A stretch of 64,000 bases of DNA, from NCBI RefSeq assembly GCF_902506145.1, contig NZ_LR733519.1:1418158-1482157 (forward strand), given 5' to 3'. The notes beneath the pieces are model-generated. The model did no database searches. It had not been told where the DNA came from and saw only the letters and a list, made by a program, of their open reading frames with translations. Every line of letters starts with the position of its first letter. The first letter of the stretch is position 1. This DNA comes from Burkholderia sp. 8Y. Lineage in GTDB: Bacteria > Pseudomonadota > Gammaproteobacteria > Burkholderiales > Burkholderiaceae. A program made the translations under genes and the position numbers. Below are positions 55,845-64,000 of this stretch, piece after piece.

Positions 55845-57461
55845 TCAAGCTTCGAGCCACACGTTCTCCGCGAACATGAAACCCATCAGGCCCGCGAGCG
55901 GAATGGAGCCGAGACCCTTGAGCTTCGCGGAATGCGCGTCGAGCGAGCTCTGGAACATCGGAATGCCGACGCCGCCGTCCTTGTGCACGAGTTCCTGCAT
56001 GTCGCCGTAGATCTTCTTGCGCTTCGCGTCGTCCGGTTCGCCGCGTGCGGCGACGAGCATCTGGTCGAACTGCGGGTTCTTCCAGTTGGCTTCATTCCAC
56101 GGCGCGTCCGACTTGAAGAACTGCGTGAAGATCACGTCCGCGCTCGGCCGCGCGTTGATGTTGCCGAAGCCGAGCGGATGCTTCATCCAGTGATTCGACC
56201 AGTAGCCGTCCGAGGGCACGCGCACGACTTGCAGATTCAGCCCGGCTTGCGGCGCGACCTGCTGCATCAGCACGGCCATTTCGACGGAGCCTTCCGCCGC
56301 CGGCGACGCGTACAGCTGCACGGGCGCATTGCCGAGCTTCGCCTTCTGGAAGTGGAATTTGGCTTTCTCGGGATCGAACGTGCGCTGCGGCAGGCCGGCG
56401 AGGTAGTACTTGTTGGTCGGATCGATCGGCTGATCGTTGCCGATCGCGCCGTAGCCGCGGAAGATCGTGCGGCGCATCTGCTCGCGATCCATCAGGTACA
56501 TCATGCCGCGCCGGAAATCCGTCGTGCCGGTGATCCCGCCTACATCGCGCATGATGAGATCGGTGTACTCGCCGGTCTTCGTCTCCAGCACGCCGAAACC
56601 GGGCGTGCCCTTGATGCGGTCGGTCGAGCGCGCGCTGACCGCGTTGATGAGCTGCACGTCGCCGGACAAGAGCGCGTTCACGCGCGCCGGTTCGTCGCCG
56701 ATGCCGATCAGTTCCACTTCGTCCAGATGCGGCAGGCCCGGCTTCCAGTACTTCTCGTTGCGCACGCCGACCGTACGCACGCCCGGCGTGAACTCCTTGA
56801 CCTTGAACGGGCCGGTGCCGACCGCCGTCTTGAAATCCGTCGTGCCGTCCTTGATGACGAGAAAGTGCGAATCCGCGAGGATCACGGGCAGGTCCGCGTT
56901 GGGGCCGGCGAGCGTGATCGTCACTTCGTTCGGGCCCGTGGCCTTCACGTCCTTGAACTGATCCGCGATCGTCTTGACCTTCGAGCCGACGGCCGCGTCC
57001 TTGTGGCGCGACAGCGAATAAACGACGTCGGCAGGCGCGAGCGATTTACCGTCGTGGAACTGCACGCCGTTGCGCAGCTTGACGACCCACACGGTGGCGT
57101 CTTTCGTGTCGATGGATTCGGCGAGCGCCATCTTCGCGCCGAGGTGCGAATCCAGCTCCGTGAGGCCGTTGTAGAACATGAATCCGCGCGCATAGTCGGT
57201 GCTGAGCGAGCCCTTGGCCGGGTCGAGCGTATCCGCGGCCGACGACGACTGCGTCGCCACGCGAATCTTGCCGCCCTGCTTCGGCTTGTCCTGTGCCAGG
57301 GCCGCGCCGCTCGCGGTCAACAACCCCGCGCCGGTGACGGACAGGAGTCCGCTCGCGGCCATCGCGCGCAGGACGGTGCGACGCGACGCGCCACGGCGCG
57401 TCAGTTCTTCGAGCCGGTTGCCGGCATGTCCCGTTGCTTCGGGCGATTGGTCGATGCTCAT
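55845..57461 (-). CDS. peptide/opine-type ABC transporter substrate-binding protein (first)
   Basis: A 538-residue SBP_bac_5 family periplasmic protein. The N-terminus GASRRTVLRAMAASGLLSV is a twin-arginine signal, cut near ALAQ at residue 53. Family parts: GYARGFMFYNGLTELDSHLG-like near 90 (here DYARGFMFYNGLTELDSHLG), VVKLRNGVQFHDGKSLAPAD near 128 and TGPFKVKEFTPGVRTVGVRN near 217. It closely resembles the second binding protein at 62349-63926, so the system has two receptors for one channel or two related substrates. It is followed by the permease genes. Confidence 0.92.
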   Translation of the reverse strand: MSIDQSPEATGHAGNRLEELTRRGASRRTVLRAMAASGLLSVTGAGLLTASGAALAQDKPKQGGKIRVATQSSSAADTLDPAKGSLSTDYARGFMFYNGLTELDSHLGAKMALAESIDTKDATVWVVKLRNGVQFHDGKSLAPADVVYSLSRHKDAAVGSKVKTIADQFKDVKATGPNEVTITLAGPNADLPVILADSHFLVIKDGTTDFKTAVGTGPFKVKEFTPGVRTVGVRNEKYWKPGLPHLDEVELIGIGDEPARVNALLSGDVQLINAVSARSTDRIKGTPGFGVLETKTGEYTDLIMRDVGGITGTTDFRRGMMYLMDREQMRRTIFRGYGAIGNDQPIDPTNKYYLAGLPQRTFDPEKAKFHFQKAKLGNAPVQLYASPAAEGSVEMAVLMQQVAPQAGLNLQVVRVPSDGYWSNHWMKHPLGFGNINARPSADVIFTQFFKSDAPWNEANWKNPQFDQMLVAARGEPDDAKRKKIYGDMQELVHKDGGVGIPMFQSSLDAHSAKLKGLGSIPLAGLMGFMFAENVWLEA

Positions 57462-57540
57462 GAACTTCTCCGCGTTGAGGGGACTGACTCGATCAGCTCG
57501 GCGAACCGGCTGACTCTTTGACTGCGTGCGCTTCTCGCTT

Positions 57541-58821
57541 CTAGTAAAAAACGTCCTTGATCTGGTAATACGCGCCGACGAGCGGCAGAAACCACGGCTT
57601 GCCGGTATGGCCGGGAATCGCGGGCCAGTCGAAGTCGCGCCACGGGTTGGCCGCCGCGTCGCCGCTCATCACTTGCGCCATGATCTGGCCCATGTGCGTC
57701 GACATCTGCGTGCCGTGACCGCTGTAGCCCATCGAAAAATACACGCCGTCGTGCTGCCCGGCGCGCGGCAGGCGGTCGGCGGTGATATCGACGAGACCGC
57801 CCCAGCAGTAGTCGATGCGCGCTTGCGCAAGGCTCGGGAACACTGACGTGAGATTCGCTTGCAGAATGCGTCCGCTTTTCGCATCCGACGGACGCTCGGA
57901 TGCGGTGAAACGCGCGCGTCCGCCGAACAGCAGCCGCGCATCCGGCGTCACGCGAAAGTAGTTGTGCATCAGGCGGCTCGTCGTGTACGAACGGCGGTTT
58001 GGCAGCAGCCGCGCCTGTTCGTCGGCCGGCAGCGGCTCGGTCACGATGATGAACGAGCCGACCGGCGCCATCCGCCGCCGATACCAGCCGAACGGCCCGT
58101 GCCGCGAAGGTCCGGTCGCAATCAGGACCTGCTTCGCATGCAGCACGCCGCGCTTCGATTCCACGCGATACCGGTACGCGCCGTCCTGCTTCGCGATGCC
58201 CGTGACTTCAGCGTGCTCGTAAAGACGCGCGCCCTTTCTCGCGGCGGCGCTCGCCAGGCCGACCGCGAACTTGCCCATGTGCATCTGTCCGCCGCGACGC
58301 TGCAACAAGCCGCCGTGGAAACGGTCCGACTGGACTTCGCTGCGAATCTGCTCGGCGCCGAGCACGTCGATGTCGGCATCGACTTCGCGCCGGATCAGCT
58401 CGGCGGTGTGCTCCAAGTGCGCCAGATGATGCGGCTTCGCGGCGAGCTTCAGCTTGCCGGTGGCGAGATAGTCGCAGTCGATGCCTTCCTCCGCGATCAA
58501 TCGCTTCACCGTCTGCACCGCCGCCGCATACGCGCGATAGCAGCCCTGCGCGCGCTCGACGCCCAGTTGCGCGCGCAGCGCCGCATAGTCCTGCGCGACG
58601 CCCGTGTTGCACTGGCCGCCGTTGCGCCCCGACGCGCCCCCGCCGATGCGCCCCGCGTCCAGCACGGCGACGCTCGCGCCGCGCCGACCCAGCGCGAGCG
58701 CCGCCGACAGGCCGGTGAACCCGCCGCCGATCACGGCGACATCCACCATGCCGTCGGCCGGGCCTTCGCTTGCGGCGGTGAAGGCCGGCGCGGTGTCGAG
58801 CCAGTAGGAGTCGAGTTTCAT
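57541..58821 (-). CDS. FAD-dependent oxidoreductase, gamma-glutamylputrescine oxidase (PuuB)-like
   Basis: A 426-residue DAO-family flavoprotein: dinucleotide-binding VAVIGGGFTGLSAALALGRR near 28, GRIGGGASGRNGGQCNTGVA near 57 (the GRNGGQ is typical of PuuB-like oxidases), RRMAPVGSFIIVTEPLP near 248 and FSMGYSGHGTQMSTHMGQIM near 365. Enzymes of this group oxidise amines or N-substituted amino acids to aldehydes with H2O2. An aldehyde dehydrogenase gene lies about 900 bases upstream in the same direction, so amine to aldehyde to acid is a natural sequence. The substrate is uncertain. Confidence 0.9.
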   Translation of the reverse strand: MKLDSYWLDTAPAFTAASEGPADGMVDVAVIGGGFTGLSAALALGRRGASVAVLDAGRIGGGASGRNGGQCNTGVAQDYAALRAQLGVERAQGCYRAYAAAVQTVKRLIAEEGIDCDYLATGKLKLAAKPHHLAHLEHTAELIRREVDADIDVLGAEQIRSEVQSDRFHGGLLQRRGGQMHMGKFAVGLASAAARKGARLYEHAEVTGIAKQDGAYRYRVESKRGVLHAKQVLIATGPSRHGPFGWYRRRMAPVGSFIIVTEPLPADEQARLLPNRRSYTTSRLMHNYFRVTPDARLLFGGRARFTASERPSDAKSGRILQANLTSVFPSLAQARIDYCWGGLVDITADRLPRAGQHDGVYFSMGYSGHGTQMSTHMGQIMAQVMSGDAAANPWRDFDWPAIPGHTGKPWFLPLVGAYYQIKDVFY

Positions 58822-58846
58822 CGGCGTTGCCCGCGTGATGGGACGA

Positions 58847-59515
58847 TCAAAGACCGAGCTGCGTCGCGATCTCGCCGATCGTCTTCACTTCGACATACTC
58901 GTAGTACGGCGTGCCCGGCTCGTGGCCGCGATTGACGAACGCCTTGTGCTTGATGCCCATGTCGTGCGCGGTCATCAGGTCGTAGCGCAGGCTCGACGAC
59001 ACGTGCAGCACGTCGCCCGGATTGCAGTTCAGTTGATCGAACATGTACTCGAAGCCCTGCATGCGCGGCTTGTACGACTGCGCCTGCTGCGCGGTGAAGA
59101 CCTTATGGAACGGCGCGCCGAGCTTGTCGACGTTGCTCTGGATCTGGTCGTCCGACGCGTTGGACAGAATCACGAGCTTGTACTTCTTCGCGAGACGCGA
59201 GAGGCCTTCGGGCACGTCCGGATGCGGGCCCCACGTGGGCACGGCGAGATAGAACTTCTCGGCTTCCGCTTCGTTGAACTCGACGTTCATGCGCTTGCAC
59301 GCGCGGCGCACCGAATTGACGATCACATCGCGATACGGCTTCCACGCGCCGAGAACTTCATCGCGACGATAGCCCGCGAAGAACGCGACGAACTGCTCCA
59401 GCTCCGCGCCTTGCAGGCGGTCGGCGAACAACTCGCGCGTCATGTCGGCCATACGGAACTTCGTGAGCGTGCCATAGCAGTCGAAGGTGATGTACTTCGG
59501 CTCGAAATCGATCAT
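58847..59515 (-). CDS. haloacid dehalogenase type II-like hydrolase
   Basis: A 222-residue HAD-superfamily protein: nucleophile Asp in KYITFDCYGTLTKFRM near 12, motif II Ser/Asn in LVILSNASDDQIQSNVDKLG near 118 and motif III Lys in AQSYKPRMQGFEYMFDQL near 150, then SSLRYDLMTAHDMGIKHKAF near 175. The layout follows the (S)-2-haloacid dehalogenase branch. Similar proteins are found in many amine-oxidase clusters without halogenated substrates, so its job here is open; phosphatase activity is also possible. 25 bases separate it from the PuuB-like gene. Confidence 0.9.
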   Translation of the reverse strand: MIDFEPKYITFDCYGTLTKFRMADMTRELFADRLQGAELEQFVAFFAGYRRDEVLGAWKPYRDVIVNSVRRACKRMNVEFNEAEAEKFYLAVPTWGPHPDVPEGLSRLAKKYKLVILSNASDDQIQSNVDKLGAPFHKVFTAQQAQSYKPRMQGFEYMFDQLNCNPGDVLHVSSSLRYDLMTAHDMGIKHKAFVNRGHEPGTPYYEYVEVKTIGEIATQLGL

Positions 59516-59733
59516 GGTGTCAGTCCTGTCGTGTGATGAAGCCGTTGCCGGCGTTCAGTGGCGAAACCCGGGCTGCGGATCACAAATAACCGCCGCTGGG
59601 AGAATTTGAACAAGGCAAAAAACCGCGATGTCGTCGAATGCCGTGCCGCGACGACATAAACCATTCGTTTTGGGCCGCCCGCGCAGCAGACTATGCGGCG
59701 GCCCGTGCGCCTCCAGGAACGCACGGACGTTCG

Positions 59734-61212
59734 TCAGATGCCCACGTCGATCAGCACGCTCTTGAAGCGCAAATTCGCTTCGTACGCTTGCCGCCCGAGA
59801 TCCTTGCCGATGCCCGAGCGTCCGTAGCCGCCCGTCGGAATCACGAAATCGCTCGTGCGGCCATAGCGGTTCACCCAGACCGTGCCCGCTTCGATACCGC
59901 GCACCATGCGCAACGCGCGGCCGATGTCCGCCGTATGCACGCCCGCCGCGAGGCCGTACTCCCGATGCGCGGCGAGTTGCAGGGCTTCGGCTTCGTCGTC
60001 GAAGGGCTGCACCGTCAGCACCGGACCGAAGATTTCTTCGCGCACGGCTTCGGCGTCGGGCGTGACATCGGTGAGCAAGGTCGGCGCGTAAAAGGCGCCC
60101 GGCGTCGATGCGTCCGCGCGTTGCCCGCCACAGCGCAGCGTCGCGCCCGCCGCCACGCTGCGCCGCACGATCCCGTCGATACGCGCGGCCTGCGGCTCGC
60201 AGATGATCGGCGGCAGCGTCGCGGATGCGGACCACGTCGGACCCGCGCGCAGTTCGGCGAACGCCACTTCGATGCGCGCGGTCAGTTCCTCCGCGATTGG
60301 CCGCTCGACCAGCAAACGCGATCCGGCCACGCACACTTGGCCCGCATTCGCCGTGATCGCGCCGGCAATGCGCCGCGCGACCTCGTCGATGCGCGGCGCA
60401 TCCGCAAAGACGATCTGCGGACTCTTGCCGCCCAGCTCCAGCGTGACGGGCTTCGTGCCGGTCTGCGCGCAGGCGGCCATGATCGCCGCGCCCGTGCGCG
60501 TCGAGCCGGTAAACGTCACCTTCGCGATGCGCGGATGGCGCACGAGCGTGTCGCCGGTCGTGCGGCCATCGCCCTGAACGACGTTGAAGACGCCAGCCGG
60601 CACGCCCGCCTGGATTGCCAGTTCCGCCAGCCGCAGCACGGAAAACGGCGTCATTTCGGAGGGCTTCAGCACGACCGCATTGCCCGCCGCGAGCGCGGGG
60701 GCGATCTTCCACGACGCCATCACGAGCGGAAAATTCCACGGCGCGATGGCGCCGATCACGCCGTACGGCTCGGCGAGCGTCATGCCCAGATGCCGATGGT
60801 CTGTCGCCGCGACCTCGCCGCCAATCTTGTCGGCGAGTTCCGCGTAGAAGCGGATGCCTTCGGCGGTGAACGGCACGTCCCAGTTGAACGCATCGCGCAC
60901 GGGACGCGTCGAGCCGACGGCTTCGAGCGGCGCGAGAATCTGCGCGTCCGCGGCGACCAGATCCGCGAGACAGCGCAGCACGCGCGCCCGTTCGCGCGGC
61001 GCGCAGCTGGCCCACCCGCTCGTGCGCTGCGCGCGCCATGCGTTCTCCACGGCGTAGTCGATCATCGCGTCGTCGGCGAGCGGCACCGATGCGTACGGCA
61101 CGCCGTCCGACGGGCGCGCGACCTCGATGCGCGACGGCCCGGCATCGATATACTCGCCGCCGATGAAATGCCCCCGTCGGACAGCGACGGCGGCGGGATC
61201 GAACCGGTCCAT
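59734..61212 (-). CDS. NAD-dependent aldehyde dehydrogenase
   Basis: A 492-residue aldehyde dehydrogenase, start chosen at 61212 because GAAGGAG lies seven bases upstream; an in-frame ATG at 61284 would add 24 residues. Features: VIGAIAPWNFPLVMASWKIA near 152, VTFTGSTRTGAAIMAACAQT near 232, the general-base Glu in TLELGGKSPQIVFADAP near 257 and the nucleophile Cys in NAGQVCVAGSRLLVER near 291. The specificity motifs resemble PuuC/betaine-aldehyde-type enzymes. It should oxidise the aldehyde released by the PuuB-like oxidase. Promoter region shared with the divergent GNAT gene. Confidence 0.92.
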   Translation of the reverse strand: MDRFDPAAVAVRRGHFIGGEYIDAGPSRIEVARPSDGVPYASVPLADDAMIDYAVENAWRAQRTSGWASCAPRERARVLRCLADLVAADAQILAPLEAVGSTRPVRDAFNWDVPFTAEGIRFYAELADKIGGEVAATDHRHLGMTLAEPYGVIGAIAPWNFPLVMASWKIAPALAAGNAVVLKPSEMTPFSVLRLAELAIQAGVPAGVFNVVQGDGRTTGDTLVRHPRIAKVTFTGSTRTGAAIMAACAQTGTKPVTLELGGKSPQIVFADAPRIDEVARRIAGAITANAGQVCVAGSRLLVERPIAEELTARIEVAFAELRAGPTWSASATLPPIICEPQAARIDGIVRRSVAAGATLRCGGQRADASTPGAFYAPTLLTDVTPDAEAVREEIFGPVLTVQPFDDEAEALQLAAHREYGLAAGVHTADIGRALRMVRGIEAGTVWVNRYGRTSDFVIPTGGYGRSGIGKDLGRQAYEANLRFKSVLIDVGI

Positions 61213-61451
61213 GTGACGACTCCTTCGCGGTGCGTTGACTGACATCCATCGTAGGGGCGCAGCGCCGGCATATTTCGCCGACAAAATTGCCGATTCAGCA
61301 GATTGCGCGCGTTCTCGCGACCCGATCTTGCGCTTTTGCGTTGCACCACGGCGCGCGCTGCGCGGACCGTGCGCGCAACAGGATCGTCCTAGCCGCGCGG
61401 CGCACGCGGTGTCACAGTCACCGTGACTGTCATTAGAACGAGGAGGCCCGC

Positions 61452-62333
61452 GTGCCCGACTCAGAACGCAACACGGCGACGAGCGCCGCCGTCCGGTACC
61501 GCGCCTTCACGCCCGATGACCTGCCCGCCGCGCTCGCGCTGTCGGGAGCCGTGCGATGGCGGCACCGCGCCGACGACTGGCGCTTCGCCGCGCGCATCGG
61601 CAAGGGCTTCGCCGCGTTCGACGGCGACGGGCTCGTCGGCACCGCGCTCGCCTTCGAGTTCGGCGCCGATGCCGCGACGCTCGGCATGTTCATCGTCGCG
61701 CCGAGCCATCAGCGGCGTGGTATCGGGCGCGCGCTCATCGAGCGGCTCATGGGGACGCTCGGCTCGCGCACGCTTCTGATCCACGCCTCCCCCGAAGGCC
61801 GGCCGACCTGCGAGTCGCTCGGCTTCGCGTCCATCGGCACGATCAATCAACATCAGGGCGCCGCGTTCCAGCCGCCGCTCGTGTCGCTGCCGCCGGGCGA
61901 ACGGCTGCGTCCGATCGGCGCGAAAGACACGCCGCGCCTCGTCGAACTCGCATCGCGGGCGAGCGGCCTCGATCGCGCGTCGCTGCTGCCGCAATTGCTC
62001 GACGCATCGAGCGGCATCGCACTCGACCGCGACGGCGAATTGCTCGGCTTCGCGCTCTTCCGGCGCTTCGGCGATGGCCATGTGATCGGTCCGGTCGTCG
62101 CGCCGGTGTCCGACGACGAACGCCGGGCGAAGGCGCTCATCAGCTACTGGCTCGCGCTCAACGCGGGCATGTTCGTGCGCGTGGATACGCCCGTTTCGTT
62201 CGGACTCAGCCATTGGCTCGAAGGGCTGGGCTTGCCGCAAGTGGACGACATCGAGCAGATGGCGCTCAATGGCCGGCCCCGCCTCGACGACACGCTGCGG
62301 CAATACGCGCTGGCAAGTCAGGCGGTCTGGTGA
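61452..62333 (+). CDS. tandem-domain GNAT family N-acetyltransferase, paralogue
   Basis: A 293-residue protein from the GTG at 61452, which has AGGAGG at 61441-61446. The same two-domain architecture as the gene at 41114-41989: FTPDDLPAALALSGAVRWRH at the N-terminus, acetyl-CoA loop MFIVAPSHQRRGIGRALIER near 82, and the second unit with LASRASGLDRASLLPQLLDA near 172 and FGDGHVIGPVVAPVSDDERR near 207. It lies on the plus strand between two minus-strand genes of the same cluster. The substrate is unknown; it probably handles an amine or amino acid met in the pathway. Confidence 0.85.
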   Translation: MPDSERNTATSAAVRYRAFTPDDLPAALALSGAVRWRHRADDWRFAARIGKGFAAFDGDGLVGTALAFEFGADAATLGMFIVAPSHQRRGIGRALIERLMGTLGSRTLLIHASPEGRPTCESLGFASIGTINQHQGAAFQPPLVSLPPGERLRPIGAKDTPRLVELASRASGLDRASLLPQLLDASSGIALDRDGELLGFALFRRFGDGHVIGPVVAPVSDDERRAKALISYWLALNAGMFVRVDTPVSFGLSHWLEGLGLPQVDDIEQMALNGRPRLDDTLRQYALASQAVW

Positions 62334-62348
62334 ACGCGCACGCGCCGC

Positions 62349-63926
62349 TCACGCCTGATCCAGCCACGCGAACTCCGCGAAGCGGTAGCCCATCAGCCGG
62401 CCCGACGGACTGCCCTTCAGGCCGCGCAGCTTCGCGCTCTGTCCGTCGATGAAGTTGATGAACGCCGGAATCACGAGGCTGTTCTTCTCATAGATGATGG
62501 TCTGCATGTCGCCGTAAAGCTGCTTGCGCTTCGCGTCGTCGCGTTCGCGGCGCGCCTGCACGAGCAGTTGATCGAACTGCGGATTCTTCCAGCCCGATTC
62601 GTTCCACGTCGCGTTCGACTGAAAGAACTGCGTGTACAGCAAGTCGAGCGTCGGGCGCGGCAGGATGGAGCCGTAGGTCATCGGATACTTCATCCAGTAG
62701 GTGGACCAGTAGCCGTCCGCCGGCACGCGGCGCACGGTGATGTCCGCGCCCGCCTGCTTCGCGGCCTGCTGCACCATGAGCGCGGAATCGATGGCCGTTT
62801 CCACCGATGGCGGCGCGATGATCTCGCCCCGCGCCCCGCTCGCGCCGAGCTTCTTGAAGCAGGACTGCGCGCGGTCCGGATCGAAGGCGCGCTGCGGCAG
62901 GCCCTTCATGAAGTACGGATGCCACTCGGGCACCGGATGATCGTTCGCAATGGTGCCGTGTCCGCGCAGCATCACGCGCACGATCTGCTGACGGTCATGC
63001 AGGAACTTGATGCCTTCGACGAAATCCGGGCTCTTCGTCGGAATCATGTCCTGACGCAGCGCGAGGTCGGAATACAACTGCGACGGGCTTTCGAGAATGG
63101 TCATGGTGCCCGTCTGCTTCAGGCGTTCGACGTCGCGTGCGGGCAGCGGCGAGATGAGCTGCACGTCGCCGGACAACAGCGCGTTGGTGCGCGCGGCGTC
63201 GTCGGCCACGCCGATGATTTCCACTTCGTCGAGATACGGACGGCCCGGCTTCCAGAAGTTCGGATTGCGCGCGCCGATGCATTGCTGCGCGGGCGTGAAC
63301 GCCTTGCAGACGAACGGACCCGTGCCGTTGCCCTTCGAGAAGTCCGTCGTGTTCGCCGCGACGATCACGAAGTGCGGAATCGCGAGCAGCGTCGGCAGAT
63401 CGACGTTCGGCTCGTTCAGCGTGATCTCGAGCGTCAGCGAGCCGGTGGCCTTCATCGCGCTAAAGTTGTCGGCGATCGACTTCGCCTTCGATGCCGTCGC
63501 CGGATTCTTGTGCCGCATCAGCGAGAAGACGACATCGTCGGCGGTGAGCGGCTTGCCGTCGTGAAAGTGCACGTTCGGCTTGAGCGCCAGTCGCCACTTC
63601 GTGAAGTCGTCCGATTCGAACTTGTCGGCGAGCGCGTTCTGCGTATGGAAGTCGGCGTCCAGTTCGGTCAGGCCGCTGTAGAACATGTACATGCGCGAGT
63701 AGTCGCCGGTGTGCGTGCCGCGCGCGGGATCGAGCGAATCGGCGAGCGACTGGTTCGCCATCGCCACGCGCAGCCATCCGCCGCGCTTCGGCGCAGGCTC
63801 GGTCGCGGCGAACGCGAGTTCGGGCACGCGGGTAAGGATCAGGCTCGTGGCGCCCGCCGCCAGCAGCGTCTTGACCGCCTTGCGGCGAGAGGGGTCGGCA
63901 ATCGGCAACTCGTTCGGGTCTTTCAT
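62349..63926 (-). CDS. peptide/opine-type ABC transporter substrate-binding protein (second)
   Basis: A 525-residue SBP_bac_5 family protein. Twin-arginine-like signal SRRKAVKTLLAAGATSLIL, cut near AFAA at residue 41. Family parts: GDYSRMYMFYSGLTELDADF near 79, LALKPNVHFHDGKPLTADDV near 111, NGTGPFVCKAFTPAQQCIGA near 205 and RPYLDEVEIIGVADDAARTN near 233. It is a paralogue of the binding protein at 55845-57461. No permease adjoins it inside the window. An upstream gene on the same strand appears to end at about 63976, so an operon may continue to the right. Confidence 0.92.
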   Translation of the reverse strand: MKDPNELPIADPSRRKAVKTLLAAGATSLILTRVPELAFAATEPAPKRGGWLRVAMANQSLADSLDPARGTHTGDYSRMYMFYSGLTELDADFHTQNALADKFESDDFTKWRLALKPNVHFHDGKPLTADDVVFSLMRHKNPATASKAKSIADNFSAMKATGSLTLEITLNEPNVDLPTLLAIPHFVIVAANTTDFSKGNGTGPFVCKAFTPAQQCIGARNPNFWKPGRPYLDEVEIIGVADDAARTNALLSGDVQLISPLPARDVERLKQTGTMTILESPSQLYSDLALRQDMIPTKSPDFVEGIKFLHDRQQIVRVMLRGHGTIANDHPVPEWHPYFMKGLPQRAFDPDRAQSCFKKLGASGARGEIIAPPSVETAIDSALMVQQAAKQAGADITVRRVPADGYWSTYWMKYPMTYGSILPRPTLDLLYTQFFQSNATWNESGWKNPQFDQLLVQARRERDDAKRKQLYGDMQTIIYEKNSLVIPAFINFIDGQSAKLRGLKGSPSGRLMGYRFAEFAWLDQA

Positions 63927-64000
63927 GGTCTCAGCCTCGCTCGTTCATCTCATATAGGGCGCACGCGGCGCTTGCTCACAGCGCCAGGCACAGCCGGTAG

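Noticed and set aside
63976-64000. Possible 3-prime end of another minus-strand gene (last residues YRLCLAL)
   Set aside because: Only seven codons are inside the window, too few to support a gene call.

Overview
The window is high-GC DNA from a member of the Burkholderiaceae, most like Caballeronia or Paraburkholderia. This rests on protein style (long-form isocitrate lyase with a KQCGH active site, CbpA/CbpM pair, many catabolic ABC operons), IS types and codon use. No rRNA, tRNA or CRISPR array was seen. The replicon looks like an accessory, catabolism-rich region of a chromosome or megaplasmid.

Layout. (1) 1-4811, minus strand: a BMP-type ABC importer (ATPase cut by the window edge, two permeases, Tat-exported binding protein) with a biuret-hydrolase-like cysteine hydrolase inside the operon. 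(2) 4812-12814: a decayed zone. It holds a flavin monooxygenase tail, an intact glutathione-independent formaldehyde-dehydrogenase-type enzyme, a ruined DUF/SRPBCC gene, a twice-frameshifted zinc alcohol dehydrogenase, a royal-jelly-type secreted protein whose N-terminus is locally out of frame, an exported intradiol dioxygenase-like protein and a frameshifted IS110/IS1111 transposase. (3) 12815-23392: a hybrid histidine kinase split by one extra copy of a 7-bp repeat, a run of transporters (DMT, ArsB-like, MFS), a metallophosphoesterase, two related OB-like proteins (one a lipoprotein) and an NtrC-type two-component pair. (4) 23468-28142: a complete IS630 element with a DUF6429 passenger and TA target duplication, then a monooxygenase and a graveyard of transposase and alanine racemase pieces. 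(5) 28143-36426: isocitrate lyase, then a compact creatinine cassette (NCS1 permease, creatininase, serine hydroxymethyltransferase, creatinase) with a GlxA/AraC-type regulator that carries one in-frame stop. (6) 36782-40573: MarR regulator, CbpM/CbpA chaperone pair, RDD protein, a small unknown and an orphan terminator. (7) 41114-64000: a large catabolic region. It has plus-strand genes (double-GNAT protein, hydroxyacid dehydrogenase, class III aminotransferase, Lrp regulator, tartrate/malate-type dehydrogenase, succinate-semialdehyde dehydrogenase, M14 deacylase) and a long minus-strand operon (AraC-type regulator, three-part FAD/Fe-S oxidase like hydrogen cyanide synthase or opine oxidase, peptide-type ABC importer, PuuB-like oxidase, HAD dehalogenase-like protein, aldehyde dehydrogenase, second binding protein), plus a second double-GNAT gene.

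How it fits together. The genes are mainly for scavenging nitrogenous small molecules: biuret-like compounds (inferred), creatinine to creatine to sarcosine plus urea (well supported), and an unidentified amine, opine or N-acyl amino compound in region 7 (inferred). Several genes are broken by one or two small lesions. Either the region is under relaxed selection or some lesions are sequencing or assembly errors; read-level checking would tell.
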